From: Monarcha castaneiventris obscurior
Taxonomy: Eukaryota > Chordata > Aves > Passeriformes > Monarchidae
Direction: 5' to 3'
Assembly: GCA_026261815.1 (NCBI GenBank)
Contig: JAMPIT010000379.1
Location: 10,180,001-10,244,000 of the forward strand
DNA length: 64,000 nt
The position numbers and the translations under genes were made by a program. Positions 25,761 through 39,700 of this stretch are shown here, in pieces. Within the stretch, counting starts at the first letter, position 1. Every line of letters starts with the position of its first letter. The notes beneath the pieces were generated by a model. That model was not told the DNA's origin. It saw only the letters and a program-made list of their open reading frames with translations, and searched no databases.

Positions 25761-28700
25761 TTATTTTTTTGCTTTAAAGCTTTTTTTCTGCATTCTTGCC
25801 ACCTTGGAAAGGGTTTTATTCTATTTTCCTTTCCCTGGACATTTCAAACACTGAAATATGAAAGGCTAAGTAAAAGTAAGACTCTGTATGTCTAAATTCT
25901 TGAAAAAGTTGCAACTCAGCATTATGCAAAAGTGGAGTCTGTGCCTCCAGCCTGCACTGTATAGAATGTTAGGAGATCCTGTATGATGTGGATTCAGCTC
26001 TTAACCAAAATTAGCCAGTAGGCAGGCAGTGGTTTGCCATCTACATCACATATGAGCTGCCACTGGTGTCAGTGTGCCCCAGTGCTTGGGTAAACTCAGT
26101 CTGATGATGAAAAGAGACCAGGAATCCACAATGAAGCTTCAGCTTATGCTGGAAGTAAAGAACCACTGTGAGAGGTTGTGGCCATAACACCATCCCTCCG
26201 TGTGCAGATATAAATCTTTGCATCAGTCACTCAGCACAGGGGTTCAGGAGCTTTCACAGACCATAGTTTGCCACATGGAAGCGGATTTGTGGATAAATGT
26301 CTGCCATTTCCATTTGTATGAAACACTCTCCTGTTACAAACGTGATAGACACTTCCCAGTCAGACTGAAATGTTGCACCATAACAGCTGGACATCCCTAA
26401 AAGTCCCCAGCTCACACGAACTGCTGCAGAATATCCCACATCCTTCTTGTCATGTAAGGGAAATTTATCCCTAACAACATTTTTATATGTAACAGGAAAC
26501 TAATCTCTGTATTGCACACATAATTTGTCCTGGAGACTGGATGTGACCATGAGTCTCACATGCCAGAGATTAGTTAAAACACTTCTAGAAAGTATTTAAA
26601 CATGGGATAAAGAAGGCAGTAAACAACTTATACAGAATAAAGGACAACCTATATCTCTGTAAATAATGTAACCCCAAATGATTTTTCATCCTTGGGGTAT
26701 AAGTCATGGGCTGCAGCAGTGATGCTGACACACAAATCTTGAGCAGCTCCCACAGCAGTTTGACAGTCCCAGAACACAAGTTCTCATACGAAATATAGCT
26801 GCTCCATCTGCTACTCCCCTGGCATGAGATGCTCTTCCTGCTTTCATGCCAGTGTGGTGGGAGAAACACTCCTACTCACACTAGCTATAAAATACACAGA
26901 CCATAATTGTTTTTCTGTCACTGCTGCTCCTTTTCTTTGTTGCTTTACCCAGTGTCACTGTAATTCCCCTTCCAATTTCTATTGCCTCATTTCCTAACTT
27001 GAACCTCCTTCAGTCTGGAAGGACTCTGGAGGGAAGCGCTCTTTGCTGAAGCCCAGCTGTGCCTTGCTTGCCTCTGTCAGTCCTTGCTCTCAGGAAGGAA
27101 CAGGTCATTCCTGTCACTTTGTGTTCTGATGGCCAGCAATATACCAAAAGCTGTCTAGAGCCTATAGGCTTCTTCAGCTGCACTTTTTCCCAAGCACTGC
27201 TGTTCTAGACATCTTGCAGTGAGAGCTGTGACACCAAAGCTGTCTCACCTTCACAAAACATGATATTCAGGCTTTTCTTTTTTGTAAACTGCAAAATCTG
27301 ATTGATGTATTCAGAGTCTGGAAGTTCAAGCCTCTCAGATATAGCTCTACCCATAACTGTAGCAGGACTCTTCCTATTGAGAAGTACCAAGTATTACAAT
27401 CTGATGTACATTTTAGTTGCATAGTCAGCTTTGCTGAATCTTTCCTTATTCTGTTATTCAACCAAAGCCACTCTGATTTCACTGTCTCATTTTTTGCTAT
27501 TCAGCTCTGAATCTATCTCTGATTAGACCTCTGTGAACCAAGGGACACAGAACATCATGCAGCACTCATTTTTCCCCTTCCTAACAAAGGGGAGCCTCTG
27601 CAACATAATGTGTTTTACTGAAAGGCAGGCTGCTTGCGAAGTAGGTAGACAAATACACAAATAGGCAGGCTGATGTATAAGTGGATGGATTTCAAAGATT
27701 TTTCAAATTAAAAAGCATCTTAATAGCAAAAGAAGCTTCTAAGAGCAAGCCCCATATTTTGAGCAACAACTGAACTACTTGCAGCCAGTCATATCCCAAG
27801 TCTGTTGAAACTTCTATGTTGTAATTTTTTCATGTGTTACTTAGACCTGGAGTTGTGTTATTGCCTCTTGATAGAATTTTATTTGTTAAAAAAAATAGAT
27901 TTTTTATTACAACGTCTCTTATGATCAAGATCTTGAGATGTTCAGGAAACAGAGCCTAAGCACATAAAACAAACACATTAGCCTATATTTGAGCAGTCTC
28001 TACAACTGAAGCAGTGGGTGTGCACTGCACCCAAGGCAAAAAACGATGGCAATGTAGTTTTACAATGCATCCTGTCCATTGAGAGTTAGGCCAGAGCATG
28101 AACCCTCATCTCCTGCTGCATGCCTGGCAATGCAACGATCCACTGAGAATGAGGACTGTCATGTCCAGATGACAGATGTAAGTCAGGACATGAACCCTGC
28201 CTTTTCCTCACCTGATAGTGATAAATATCTTGATGACTGGTTCAGGTCTTCCCTGGGGAAATGGAAGAAGGCTGTGTTCTTTATCTCTGTCATTTTTTGG
28301 TGATACAGATTTAGACGGAAACCATAACCAGGCTATGACTTTGTTCTCTTCTCCATGAAGCACAGCCTTTCTCCCTGTGCAGCTTCTTCTTTGTCACTGC
28401 AGTACTAACATTCAAGACTAGATTTCAAAACATGCATTTGAAATCACTGCTCAGAACCAAGCACATCATATCCTTCTGCAGCCCAGTATCCTGTGGAAGG
28501 AATTCCAGGCAAAAGGGCAGAAGGGTGCCACAGGAGATTGTGACCAGACCCTAGTTTTCATGAATGGGGACTGGGGCCCAAGAGATACATGCCTTAGACA
28601 AATACCTCCATCTGCAATTTGTGAAATAAGCAGCACAAGGGAAAAATTAAAACTGTGAAATTTCTAACTGTTAATTCCTAAAGCAAGTGTTAACGTGTAA

Positions 28701-31700
28701 AGGAAGGCTATAAAATGATCTTTCCTGGACACATGAGAATTCAGTTAAGAGAAAGATTTCATCAGTTTTCAAATATGGAGAAACCTGTACTCTCACATCT
28801 TTTTAGATACTGAAAGCAATCAGTAAGTTTGGACAAGTGTGTAACAACCTGGAGTTAACTCATTCCTGTGTACACAGACCAGATCACCCTACCATTATTT
28901 ATGTATATATTAATTTTTTCAGAGGCAACTCATTTATGAGTTCATTATATTCAAGGCATCATGCACTGTTATGCTTATTTTATTTAACTACAGAGATGAC
29001 AAGGCTAGCAGTTAAATGGAAGTGTGATTATCAAAGAGAAGGAAGGGTTGATTCAGGTGAAAGATGGGAGGCAATGGAAATGGGGAAAGCAGACAGAAAG
29101 CAAAACCAAACAAAACCTTCTACAAAATCTAAGATCATTTCCGTGTCATACAATTGGCTTTATAAAGCCTAAGATCAAATATACATCCCCTCAAGGTGAA
29201 CTGATGAATTTTTTACTTTGTTCTATTTCTTCCCAAAGGTAAAAATAGTATTAAACAGTGATATTTAGATCAAAACTTGTGCACAATGTGGTGTTTCAAC
29301 TCCATCATCAGCTAGGTAGATGAGGCATCAAAATGCAATATATTTTAAATATGGAATTTGTGTCTCTGATGATTTTTCCTGAGTGAAAGAACATTTTTTT
29401 CAAGACACACATTTCACGGTATGTAGGAAGAAGGAAAAAAGTAAAACCTACATCAACAAACTAACACTGAAAACACCAACTCAAAATAGCTTATTGATTA
29501 GGAATCATTCCAATCAAAATGGCAAAATAAAAAAATAAAATTTAAAATAAAAAGTGAAAAAGAAATAAAATTGAATCACATAATCTGTATTTCCCCCAAA
29601 GAAAAAGGTCCTTGTTTTTATACTGTCTCTCATCCTGCTTGGATTTAGAATATTCTTAAGCCTTCTTTGACAATTGTTTCTACATATGTGAGAAAAGCAT
29701 ACACAGGAAATAAATGGGTGATATGAATTTGCTAGTACTGCCCTTTAGTTCTTAGTACTCACGGGATGCCAGAAGTTACAAATATGCCTATATCTCCTGG
29801 TATCTTGCACCTTTTTCTCAAAAAATTAAGAAGAATTAAGAAGTTTGATGAAACTGCCCTGTCAGGTGTCCTGGGGTGACTCTCAAGCCAAGGCATCAGG
29901 GATGCCTTGTTGTCAAAGAAAGGTGTCTGCATCACAGGCAGGGAAATTGAGCTGTTAGTTTAGCAATGCCACTGAGGAAGCAGCTTGAAAAAGGAACCAC
30001 AAGAGGAATGTTTTGTTTCCTGGTTTCAGAATTTCATGCTGTTTATAAACAGCAGATATAATTTATCAAATGAGTGCATATGTTGGGTTATCTTAAAAGA
30101 AAGAATAAGAATGCAGCATTATTGCTCTGCTATGTAATCATTTGTCACCATCCGCAGCTTTTTCTCAGTTATATAGAAGATGTCCCATGGCTTGGGCAAC
30201 TTACCCTGCAGCTATTTTTTGCTTTTTTCTGGAGGGAATGACTTCATTTCACCCCTCTAAGACTTGTATATATGCAGCCATTTCCAAACAAAATGGGATT
30301 CAGGTGACATTTGCGGTCCCACTAGCTAGAGTTCCCTGGAAGCAGTGTTTTGCTAAAGCTGCAGATGAAACCTTCTCTGAATTCTGTGCTGCTGATCTCC
30401 CAGGAAGTTAGGTTTGGGAGTTTGTTGTCTTTCTCTATAGAGTTTAAAATTCAGACCAGTTCAGTCAAGGTGTAGGAATAGAGTTTATTCTGGATATTTT
30501 TCCCATAGTGCAACTGAAGTTGGTTGCTAATAATTTAAGTCACTTTTCTGTTAATAGCTTCTGATGCTTTAATTTATTTATATTAATATCAAAGAGAATT
30601 TCTTTAGCTAAATTGTTGTATCTGCCCTGTGAGGACAATGATTTGGAACCCAGAACTCATATGTTTCACTGCCTATGAATTTTCCTGCACAGCTGCACTC
30701 TGAAAGAAATATCTACCAGCTTTTCAAGTATTTACAGCTTAGGCTGTGATTTTATGATGGCTCTAAGTCAACAGAAGTGGAGCCTGTCTCACCTAACCTT
30801 GGCCATACATTCCCAATTCTCCTTTTTTGCCACCTCTACTATTCATCCTGATGTTCAGTGAACTGGTTCAGTAAAGTGATCTGCCTGAAAACCAGTCCAA
30901 AAATAATAAAAAGTGATAGGTTTCTGACCAGAGTAGTTTTCTGATTCATTCATGTCATAGCAGCACTAGCACACAACTGGTGACGGGAACGTGTAGCTGG
31001 AGATGATGAGGAGACATGAATATCTCTGACAGTGCCAGTCTGCCCTTTAGGTGGTTTCAGCAGGAGCTGGGACCTACTATTTGCCTCATCTCTATTTGGT
31101 GCACTGCCCTTATCTTGCTGGCACTCTCTGACTATCTTTCTTAAATGAATGTATTTGTCATTCCCCTGGATTTCCACTACTTTAGCCCTTATTTTTCCCG
31201 TGTCCTTCAAGAAGAGGCCAAGGAGGCACATCTGAATTGTGAGTCTGGAATGAGCACTGCAGATTTTTACTGACCTTTTCATAATGGATTACAGGCAAGC
31301 TGGTAAAAGCTCCAGTCCAAAGAAAAGTCTGCTACATTTATTGGTGCCTCACATAAAACCTGTACATACATCTCACTTGACGTTTGCAGTTTAGAAATTA
31401 GAGTTCTCTTGCATCATTTTTCTGTTTCACTAGAGAGAAATCCAGAGGCTGAGGAGCAGTTTCAGCAAAAAGCCAGGGGCAAATCCAGCATTTCAAGGAG
31501 TCCCCTTGTTGCTGGCTTCTAACAAAGACAAAATGTACTTGCTCCCAGTCTGCATGGATGTGTTTGGCTTTCCAGGGACTTGATGACATTTGAACTCATT
31601 GTCCAACATCAGCCAAGTATGGAAAGGTCTGAAATTCTCAAAAAGAGCATCAAAATCCTTGTGAGATTCATAGAAGGAGAAGAATGACTCTGAAATAAGG

Positions 31701-33426
31701 AAAAGTGGATGCTGGTTAGGGGAAGGTTTGCTCCTATGGAGCACACGCTGCTAAACAATTTAAACTTTAGAGGAAAAAACCCTAGTTTGGGACAAAACCC
31801 AAGATTCTTTTATCTGCATCACATTCTTTTAGAAATGAGCACCAATCTGCTAACAAAGAAAAGACATGATTATATATAAAATTGGATGCCATTAAATCTA
31901 GAGCCCACTGAACTCTATATTATGAATAAGACAGATTAAAATGCAATTTTGTTTTTTGCTTTTCCTTTACATAGGTAGATTATCCACATTCTTCCTTTCA
32001 AAAAGTTCCCAGTGACAGTGTAGACCTAATGTTATTGCAGAAGTTTATTTATTCCTCTTGCATCAGTATTCATCAATGATATAGAGCCAGTCTGAGCTTG
32101 GCAGTGACTCAAGGGCAAGCAGTCATTTTTCTAATCAATGCACCCTCAAAAAAGGCATTTACCATCCAAATCTAGACATATAGCATAAACCTGCTTTGCT
32201 TTGCTCTACTTAACATCCAATCTACTCTCTAGAAAGCTGGAAGCAACTTGAATTTCCATTGCCTCATGCAGATTTGGAAGGGTGCCACATGGATTGTTAA
32301 GCTTATCAAACACTGTTTCTGGAGCACCACAGAAATGGTCTTCAAAATCTCTGAATGGCAGAATAGATAGGCTTGCACTCAACTAAATCATGTCATTACT
32401 CTTTAGGATTCATTCTGGGTACTAAGAACTCTTTATTTTAACTTTCCTGAGCACCTTTCACCTATTGTTCTAAACATTATCCACCATTCATTCAAGTCAG
32501 GTTGTTCTTTTATCACAATGCTCTTTGAACATGTCCCAGGCCTTGTATCAGTCTGTGTTTATATGATCAGACTATTGTCTGCGGGCTCTGTGAAGACTGA
32601 CATGAACTTGTTTTATAAGGATAACAGTTCAAAAATCACTTCAATAAAGCTCGAAAACCTCTACTCTATTTAATGGTCAAACTCACAACCTAAGTGAGTT
32701 TTTTTTCACAGGTATCAGAAGTAAAGGGTGCGATATGTAAAGACTTATTTTTCCTTCTTCTTGCTGCTAACACTCTTTCACCTATTCCTGGCAATGGGGT
32801 CACTTATCACCCTCGAAAGATATTTTCAGTGTATAGGATATTGCCACTTTGAAAGCACTAGCTGGGTGAGTCATCACTTCCTATTGATAGCACCAGACTT
32901 GTGCAATTCTGCTGTCTCCGACTGCTGATAAAATTGCTCTGTGATGCAGCCATAATGCATGCTATAGCACAGTAAATTTTGGACCTCAGGGACTTAAATC
33001 TTATCAGTCAGGGAGTGCAAGAGCTCTAAAGGGCCACTGGGCCACTGTATAATTTAAAACCTAAGATTTATATGGCAAAGAGGCCTATCCTTAAAACCAT
33101 TATTACATCATTATTTCAGATTAGTTCTAAGGATAGATATGCAAACGGACACACTCAGCCTGAATAAACTGAGCTATTATAAAACAGTATATGATGGAAA
33201 AGGGCTCTAATAGCCTTCAGGTGTTCCAGAAGACTCTATTGATTCAAGTTGCCCAACAGATTTATGGAAAATAAACTAAGAGAGTACTCTTGGGTGGACC
33301 TGTTTCTCCTTTCTCCATCAGCACTGCATTCAAAATGCACTCAGAGAGTGTTTTACTTTTTCCTTGCCCCCCCTTTTTTTCTCTTGCTGTAGTAGAAATG
33401 GTGGTCTATTGACAAATGCCTGCATT
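25761..33426. other. Unique non-coding sequence with A-rich tract
   Basis: No gene or datable transposon is recognised over about 7.7 kb. An A-rich low-complexity tract lies at about 29519-29575 (AAAATAAAA-type words). Its flanks do not resemble a retroposed cDNA. Short frames on both strands show no family signature. The 28.06-28.2 kb part contains the word CATGAACCCT twice about 100 bases apart (near 28098 and 28189), a weak dispersed repeat of unknown origin. Confidence 0.55.
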
Positions 33427-33685
33427 ATTCATAGAACCAGAGAATCATCAAGGTTGGAAGACACCTTTAAGATTGTTGAGTCCGACCTTCAACCCAGCAC
33501 TACCACTGTAACCCCATAACCACTAAACCCCATCACCCAGCGGCAGATCCAGATGCCTCTTAAATGCCTCCAGGGATGGTGATTCCACCATCTTCCTGGG
33601 CAACCTACACCAGTGCCTGGCCATCCTAAAAGTGAAAAAAATTTTCTAATATCTAATCTCAATCTCCCCTGTCTCATTTTAAGGC
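33427..33685 (-). mobile_element. CR1 LINE 3'-end fragment
   Basis: The plus strand shows the reverse-complemented CR1 3' terminus. It begins ATTCATAGAACCAGAGAATC (degenerate octamer repeats), continues with AAGGTTGGAAGACACC and CCAGCACTACCACTGTAA, and ends with CTCCAGGGATGGTGATTCCA, GGGCAACCTACACCAGTGCC and the AATATCTAATCTCAATCTCC block. Only the 3' UTR and the last ORF2 codons are present, so it is a typical heavily 5'-truncated dead copy. The version with CCAGCACTACCA words differs from the GGTTTGGGTTGGAAGG-type copies further on, suggesting a different CR1 subfamily and insertion period. Confidence 0.9.
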
Positions 33686-33686
33686 T

Positions 33687-33711
33687 GAAAATAAGCATAA
33701 TGCTTATTTTC
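33687..33711. repeat. 11-bp perfect inverted repeat
   Basis: GAAAATAAGCA (33687-33697) and its exact reverse complement TGCTTATTTTC (33701-33711) flank a 3-base loop. A further AATAAGCATTCT follows immediately, so part of the arm is repeated a third time. It lies at the 5'-truncation end of the CR1 copy and could reflect template slippage during that insertion, or be chance in AT-rich DNA. Confidence 0.85.
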
Positions 33712-36700
33712 AATAAGCATTCTTTTAATCCTACATCCAAAGAATTTTCTTACTAACTGTGTCTTGTTTTCTGCTACTTGTTTATGCGTCTGTTTAATGT
33801 GAGAGAACAAAGTAAATGCTCATGGTCAGCATGCAGAGATCACCACAGATTATGCATTTTAAGGCATAAGGGTGTTTCTCCAGCTCTCCTTTGGTCATCA
33901 ACCACTTTAGTACATGCAAAAAAAGAATGGATTGCCTTGTTGTGTGCAGGACAGCCACCCCACAGTAAAATGAGGTGCAGTTCCTTGTGAGGCTCTCTCT
34001 GTCTGGCTATAGAAAGTGTTGCAGTCGCAGGGAGCAGTTTCACACTCTAGGCATCTAACTGGCTGACTTCCTTGTGTCCAAGCCCTTTGTGAAATGACAT
34101 GCAATTTTTGAAAACAGGCCACTTGAAGATTGAAATTGAAGTCTGGAAAGCAGATATGTTTCTCTCCATGTATTCTGGTCACGTCTTACAAGTAGGAATT
34201 ATCTGCTGTGACAGAAAGTGGCTGGTAATGATCGAAATTACATGGTGGCTCATTCTAAGAGACCACATAATCAGCCTTTTATCTGACCATTTGAACTGTT
34301 CTGTAATAGCATATCTGATTTCTTTCATTGTTAATAGTACCTATTCCTCATTTTCCTTTTTTTTTTCCTGAGACGCAGTGGATGCCACACCACTCTTCAA
34401 ATGATTTTTTCTTTCTTTAAATTCCCCCTTCAGGCTGAAGTTCCTAAAATAGTCACAGCAAGGCATTCATCAGACCTCCAAGAAGGTGATCCAATTAGTG
34501 ACTTGTTGCTTGCCTTGTTGGGAAGACAACCAAGGATGACCTTGAGAGGGTTTGAACTGGTTTCTTGCTGAAAAGAAATAAAGGGTCTGTGCTGGGTGTT
34601 AGCACCTCTTGATTGCTAGCCCACAGGTAATTCTGAGCAGATGTTGGGCAGTCTGGTCCTGCTTTTCCTTGGTCAGGTCTGCCAAGTTTCCTGCTTGAAT
34701 CAGGTATATCACGGGTTAAGGAACACTTTCCCATTGTTCTCCCTTTCAGCATCATGCTTCTCCTTAGCCTGGTCTTTCCTAGTGCTGAACAGTTCAGAGG
34801 AGTCCCTGTTTTCCTCGGCAAAAGAGCACTGCAGTGAAAATGTGTGCAGAGCCCAGCTATAGAACAGAGCCACAGGAAAGAAAGCCCACCACAACTAGAC
34901 AATCAAAATGTGACTTGGAACTGTAGGGTCTCATTCTGGGAAGCCAAAAAAAAAATAATAAAAAAGATAAAAAAGGAAAAAGTGGAAAAAAATGGATGGT
35001 AATGCAAGAAAGAAAAGGTTATGGGAAACAGGGACAGAGAGGAAAAATAAAAGAGGTGGAAATATGAATTGGGAAAAATATGGAGTGACGGGAACAAACT
35101 AAGTGACAGAGATTCCGTGACCACCTGAGAAAGAGGCATCTGTATCACCTGATGACTGTCTCACCACCAAGCTGTAGTCCCCTCTTCTCCCTTCCTGTCA
35201 GTCACTCAGACAGCCCTGCATGCCCCTTCCTCCCCCTCTGCCCCTCTATGGACTGACATACAGAGTGGATGGACAAATATTTGAAGCTAACATTGTATGT
35301 AGGAATTGCTCTGAGCAAGGGCTCACAGGGTGGGAGATGCTCCTGCTAATGAGAGCAAGGTCCTCTGTGTCATTTGTTCTTCAAGGAACTCTCATGAGAT
35401 GCCATCCTATGGCTTTGGTGACCTTACTCTTGTATCACCATCAACAGACTTTGCTGCAAAATTATGCCCTATCCTTTATTGCCAGAACAACTGATCTCCA
35501 TTGTCTTTTTTAAGGCATTTTGCACGTAGGAAGAAAATGGTGTAATTGCTTTCCCAAATTTCTTAATTTCCCTCAAAACTTCAGTCCTCCAATTGCCTTT
35601 TCATACTTGTTTCTCTCCTCCTTATTCTCCGATTTGTTATGTACTTGCTGAGAGGGGGTGCACAACCTGCAGTGGACCCTGCAGATCATCTCAGGTCCCT
35701 AAGGCAGAGCAGAACAGTTCTGCAGCAGAGCAGAACAGTTGTTTTGGGGGTCCTGCAAGTGACACTTCTGCTAATACCTGTCAGACTAAGGAGTTTAGGT
35801 TTTTCTTTTCCTGCACATGCCCTTACACTGAATCTCAGGTAAGGTGTACTTGGTTAGGGGACTGAGATCTTCATCCTGGGCATTAACATAACTTAATTCC
35901 AGTATCTATTCAGAGACCTCTTAGTGGACACCAAGTCTAACTACATGGAGATACAGTACAGTGTCACAGCAGACTGGGAGAAATACCCATGCTGCAGGAT
36001 CTAACCTGCTTGCTACCTGAAGCCAGTTGTTTATGCTCTTTAGACCTTTCAGAAAATGCTTCCAATGCAGAGGTATTTCCAATGCAATGGCTCAAATTAA
36101 TTTTCTTGATCTGTCGTGGAAGAGGCTACCAGCGCTTAATGAACTGACTGAATAGTGGCTGAAGAAGCTGCTACACCCAGCTGAGATGTGCTTCAAGACA
36201 CCCTTGAGAAATCTCTTCAACAAAGCTCTGTACCATTTCTCCATGTTCATGTGGCATGGAGACTTCTGTCTCTCCACAGTAGTACTGTCTTGGCCCACAC
36301 TTTCAATCTCCTTCATACATATATGCTGCATCATTAAATGTTAGCAAGGCATTAACAAGATCTCGGGCTGGTTGGAATTCCTCTCCATTCTGGGATATGT
36401 TCTGATATCCTGTAGGTCCCACATTTTTTTTGATTCTTTGTTTCCCTGCTAGGTTGTTCCCAGCTTGTTATTCCACATTTTGAGCATTTGATTTCTCCTC
36501 AAGCAGCATAGCTTTTTGCACCTTCTTCATTCAATTTAATCTGAAATATTCCAGACCACCCATCCCTGGAATCATCAAGAATGAGCTGAATTTGGATCCT
36601 GACAATGCTCCCGAGCCTGCTTTTTCTCAGGTAGTTCAGACACATATTCTCTGTTGGAGCAGTAAGTTCTTAAAGAGAAAATGTAAAATGTTAAGCAGCA

Positions 36701-39700
36701 GAGACCTCCTGCAGCTCTCAGTGTGATGTGCCCTGCAGTTTGAAGTGAGCTGTAGGTAACTTCATGTTTGTGCCTCTACAGGTGTCTGTAAAAGCATTGG
36801 GTTTTGGTGACAATTCTCTTGGGTAAAAAATTAGACTGATTGCCCTAGAATTCTGTCCTTTTCCTTCTTTTCAGACTATGTCTCCCATAGCTCCCCTGGT
36901 CTGTGTGGGATCTCAGATCTTTGTCAGCTGCTTTGTTTCTTAAGTACACTGACATGGGTTTCGTCAGGCACTGCTGACTCAAATACATCTGTATGGTCTA
37001 AACACTCTTTAATTTGCTCTTTACCCGGCTCTGGTCTGTGTTGCCCATTTCCCTATTTACTTTGTTTCAGTGTCTGGTGAAGACTAATCTCCTTCCTGCA
37101 GCTTGAAAAAAAGCAGGCACTCAATACTTCAGCTTTCACTTTACTACCTGACTTCTGAGCTTTTTTGTGAAATAATAGATTTTCTTTGAGACCTTTCTCT
37201 GTCTTCTTTTTCTGTTTCCTGGTTTTTCTGAACCCTTACTTGTTGCCTCATTGCTTCTAGTATATTGCATTCTAAAAAGCAAAGCAAAGCAAAACAAAAC
37301 AAAAACAGAGCTTTTCTGTTTGTTTGGGATATTTTTAAAAAATTTTAATTGCTATTTTCTTTACAAGCATCCTTTATTGTATACCCTTCTTTTACCCTTG
37401 CTTCTGGCATTTACCAGGGGGTTTTTCTTCTTCCTCAGGGGAAGAATTACCCTCATAATCTAGTATAACAGTTTAACCTTATTGCTTTTTATCATTTGTC
37501 TGTTTTGCTTCTTTTAAACACGCAAAACAAGGATGGCCAACAAGTGGCATTTCAGACACCTTGACTATTTTGTTGGACTCCCAGCTCCTTATTCTGCTGT
37601 TTCTGTGTGTTTCTTATACTAATTAACTCCTGTTGAGGCCTCTTCTACCTACATTTCACCATCAGATTTGCAGCCTCCTCCTCTGGTCATAACTGAATTA
37701 AAAATTTGCCTGCACTTCCAGCAACTTCCAAACCCTCTGTAAAACAAACCAGGGTGAACACATTGCCAGCTGGGTCAGTGTTGCTTTTTGAACAGATGGA
37801 TAACTAGGAAAGTAAATCTCCCATTGCTCATTCCTGAGGCCCTGACTCTTCCAGCCACTGAAATTTCCTGGTGCTCATACCTTGATCCTCTGATCAACAT
37901 ACACAGTGGAATGGACTTTCTTCTTTTCCTCTTTACCTCATGCAACATTACTTTTATTTAACTTCTGGAAGCAGTACATACATTCTTGCTAAATTAAGTG
38001 ATCTGAATCACAGATAACAGTGGTTATTGCCTAAATTTTTTTTTTTTTTACTGAGTCCTAGCACAGGCCACTGGATGTTTCAGCCGAAAAAACACCAAAA
38101 ACCCAATGAAACAAAACCCTCACTATCTCATAAAATATCTCTCCCCCCCCTTATTTAATATAAAGCAATATTGGCAGAAGCTTTGTTTTTGTAGCTCATG
38201 AGATTTTTACCAGCGGATATACCCAATTTTTGATTATAATGTGGTGTAACAAACATTCTGCAAATCAAAGCAAACAACTGCTGGGAGCTCTCAGGCCTGT
38301 TATTATCTTAGCTCTAGCAAATACAAACTCCAGGCTGCACATTTGGTCAGCTATAAAATGACTACAGATGTGAACCATATTTCATCAGAGCTCTGTTTAC
38401 TAGGCTGTCATATTTCTACAGGATAGCCCCTAGAGTGGGGGTTTCAGAGTTTTTCCCTTTTAAAGTGGAGGTTTGTGGATTCCTTCACCAGGGGAAGCAA
38501 AGTTTCTCACGGCAGGAATGCAGCACGCAGCATCTGCAGCATGGACCCCACTCAGGTTGGACCAACTACCTGTGGTTTGCACTTCCCATCTTCACCTTCC
38601 CAGCCCATCACCTGCTCCAGGGATCCCAGCTGGGGCTCACCAGAGCAGGCAGTCCCAGCCCGTTTGGGGCACTCTGATACTGGTTGCAGTCACCACAAGA
38701 CAATTTTTTCCCGAGGCCTCCCCTCTGTGTTCTCTTGCCACTTTAGTAATTCTGTGCCAGGAACCTGAAGCAATTTTAAACAGACTTACTGAAACTTTTT
38801 TCTTTTTAAATTCCCATTTATTTCTACTTTGAAATTAGAACATTCATAGCTGCTTCCTTTAAAGAGCTCAAAATTCATTTTGTTTCCTGCATCGTTCTAT
38901 CTGCCTTAACTAATGATACCAATCCATTTCAATTCTCACTCCTTTGCTTAAATTACTTTGTATCTCTGGTAATATGAATACCCATCTGCTAATCAATACA
39001 CCAGAGATATCCTTATTGATTTTTTCTGTCTTTTTCAAAGAATCTGTTCTAGTAAATTATCAACTGCTGCTATCTAAATAGTTTTACCGGGTGCATTTAT
39101 CTTCAGTAAAGCAATTTCTTACTGGTTAACAACAGGAGGAAAAAAAGCAGTTGCATTTATGGGATCTGAAGGGTACACAGGCTTGTGACCTGTTCCTGAG
39201 GGATTTGCCCCATCCCACTGGACCTCATGGCACCGAGGAGATGGTCACTGGAGGCTGCTTTGCAATGCCCTTCCATGCAGCTTCCACTGCTGGGTAGTTA
39301 ATGACTTTGCTAGTTTTGCCATCATACTTAGCAGGCCATAATGGACCCCATGTGACAGACTTAAAAGACTTTAGTACGGGGGAAATTAGCTCTTAATTGA
39401 CAAAATTACTTTTGGACTGTGGAAGCAATTTGTCCAGAAGGACTAGCACCTTGCAAGGAAAGGAAATTAGACTTGAACGACTTGCTCCTGGGTCACCTCT
39501 CAACCCAGGCACTAATTCAAAAGCCTTCATGCACTGCAGTGCTGCACAGCATATCTGACTGCAGAGTAAAGCCTCAGTGTTACTGACAGCCTGGTATCAG
39601 GGGAGTGCATCAGGAAAACAAAGAAGAGGAAGAGGAACTATTTAGGAATAACTAAACTGCTCTTGTGTCTCCCTTGTGTCTCTTCCTGTCTATTTATAAG

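Noticed and set aside
34495..34902. 135-codon minus-strand frame in a GC-richer patch
   Set aside because: It overlaps plus-strand frames, shows no family signature and has no CpG-island or splice context.
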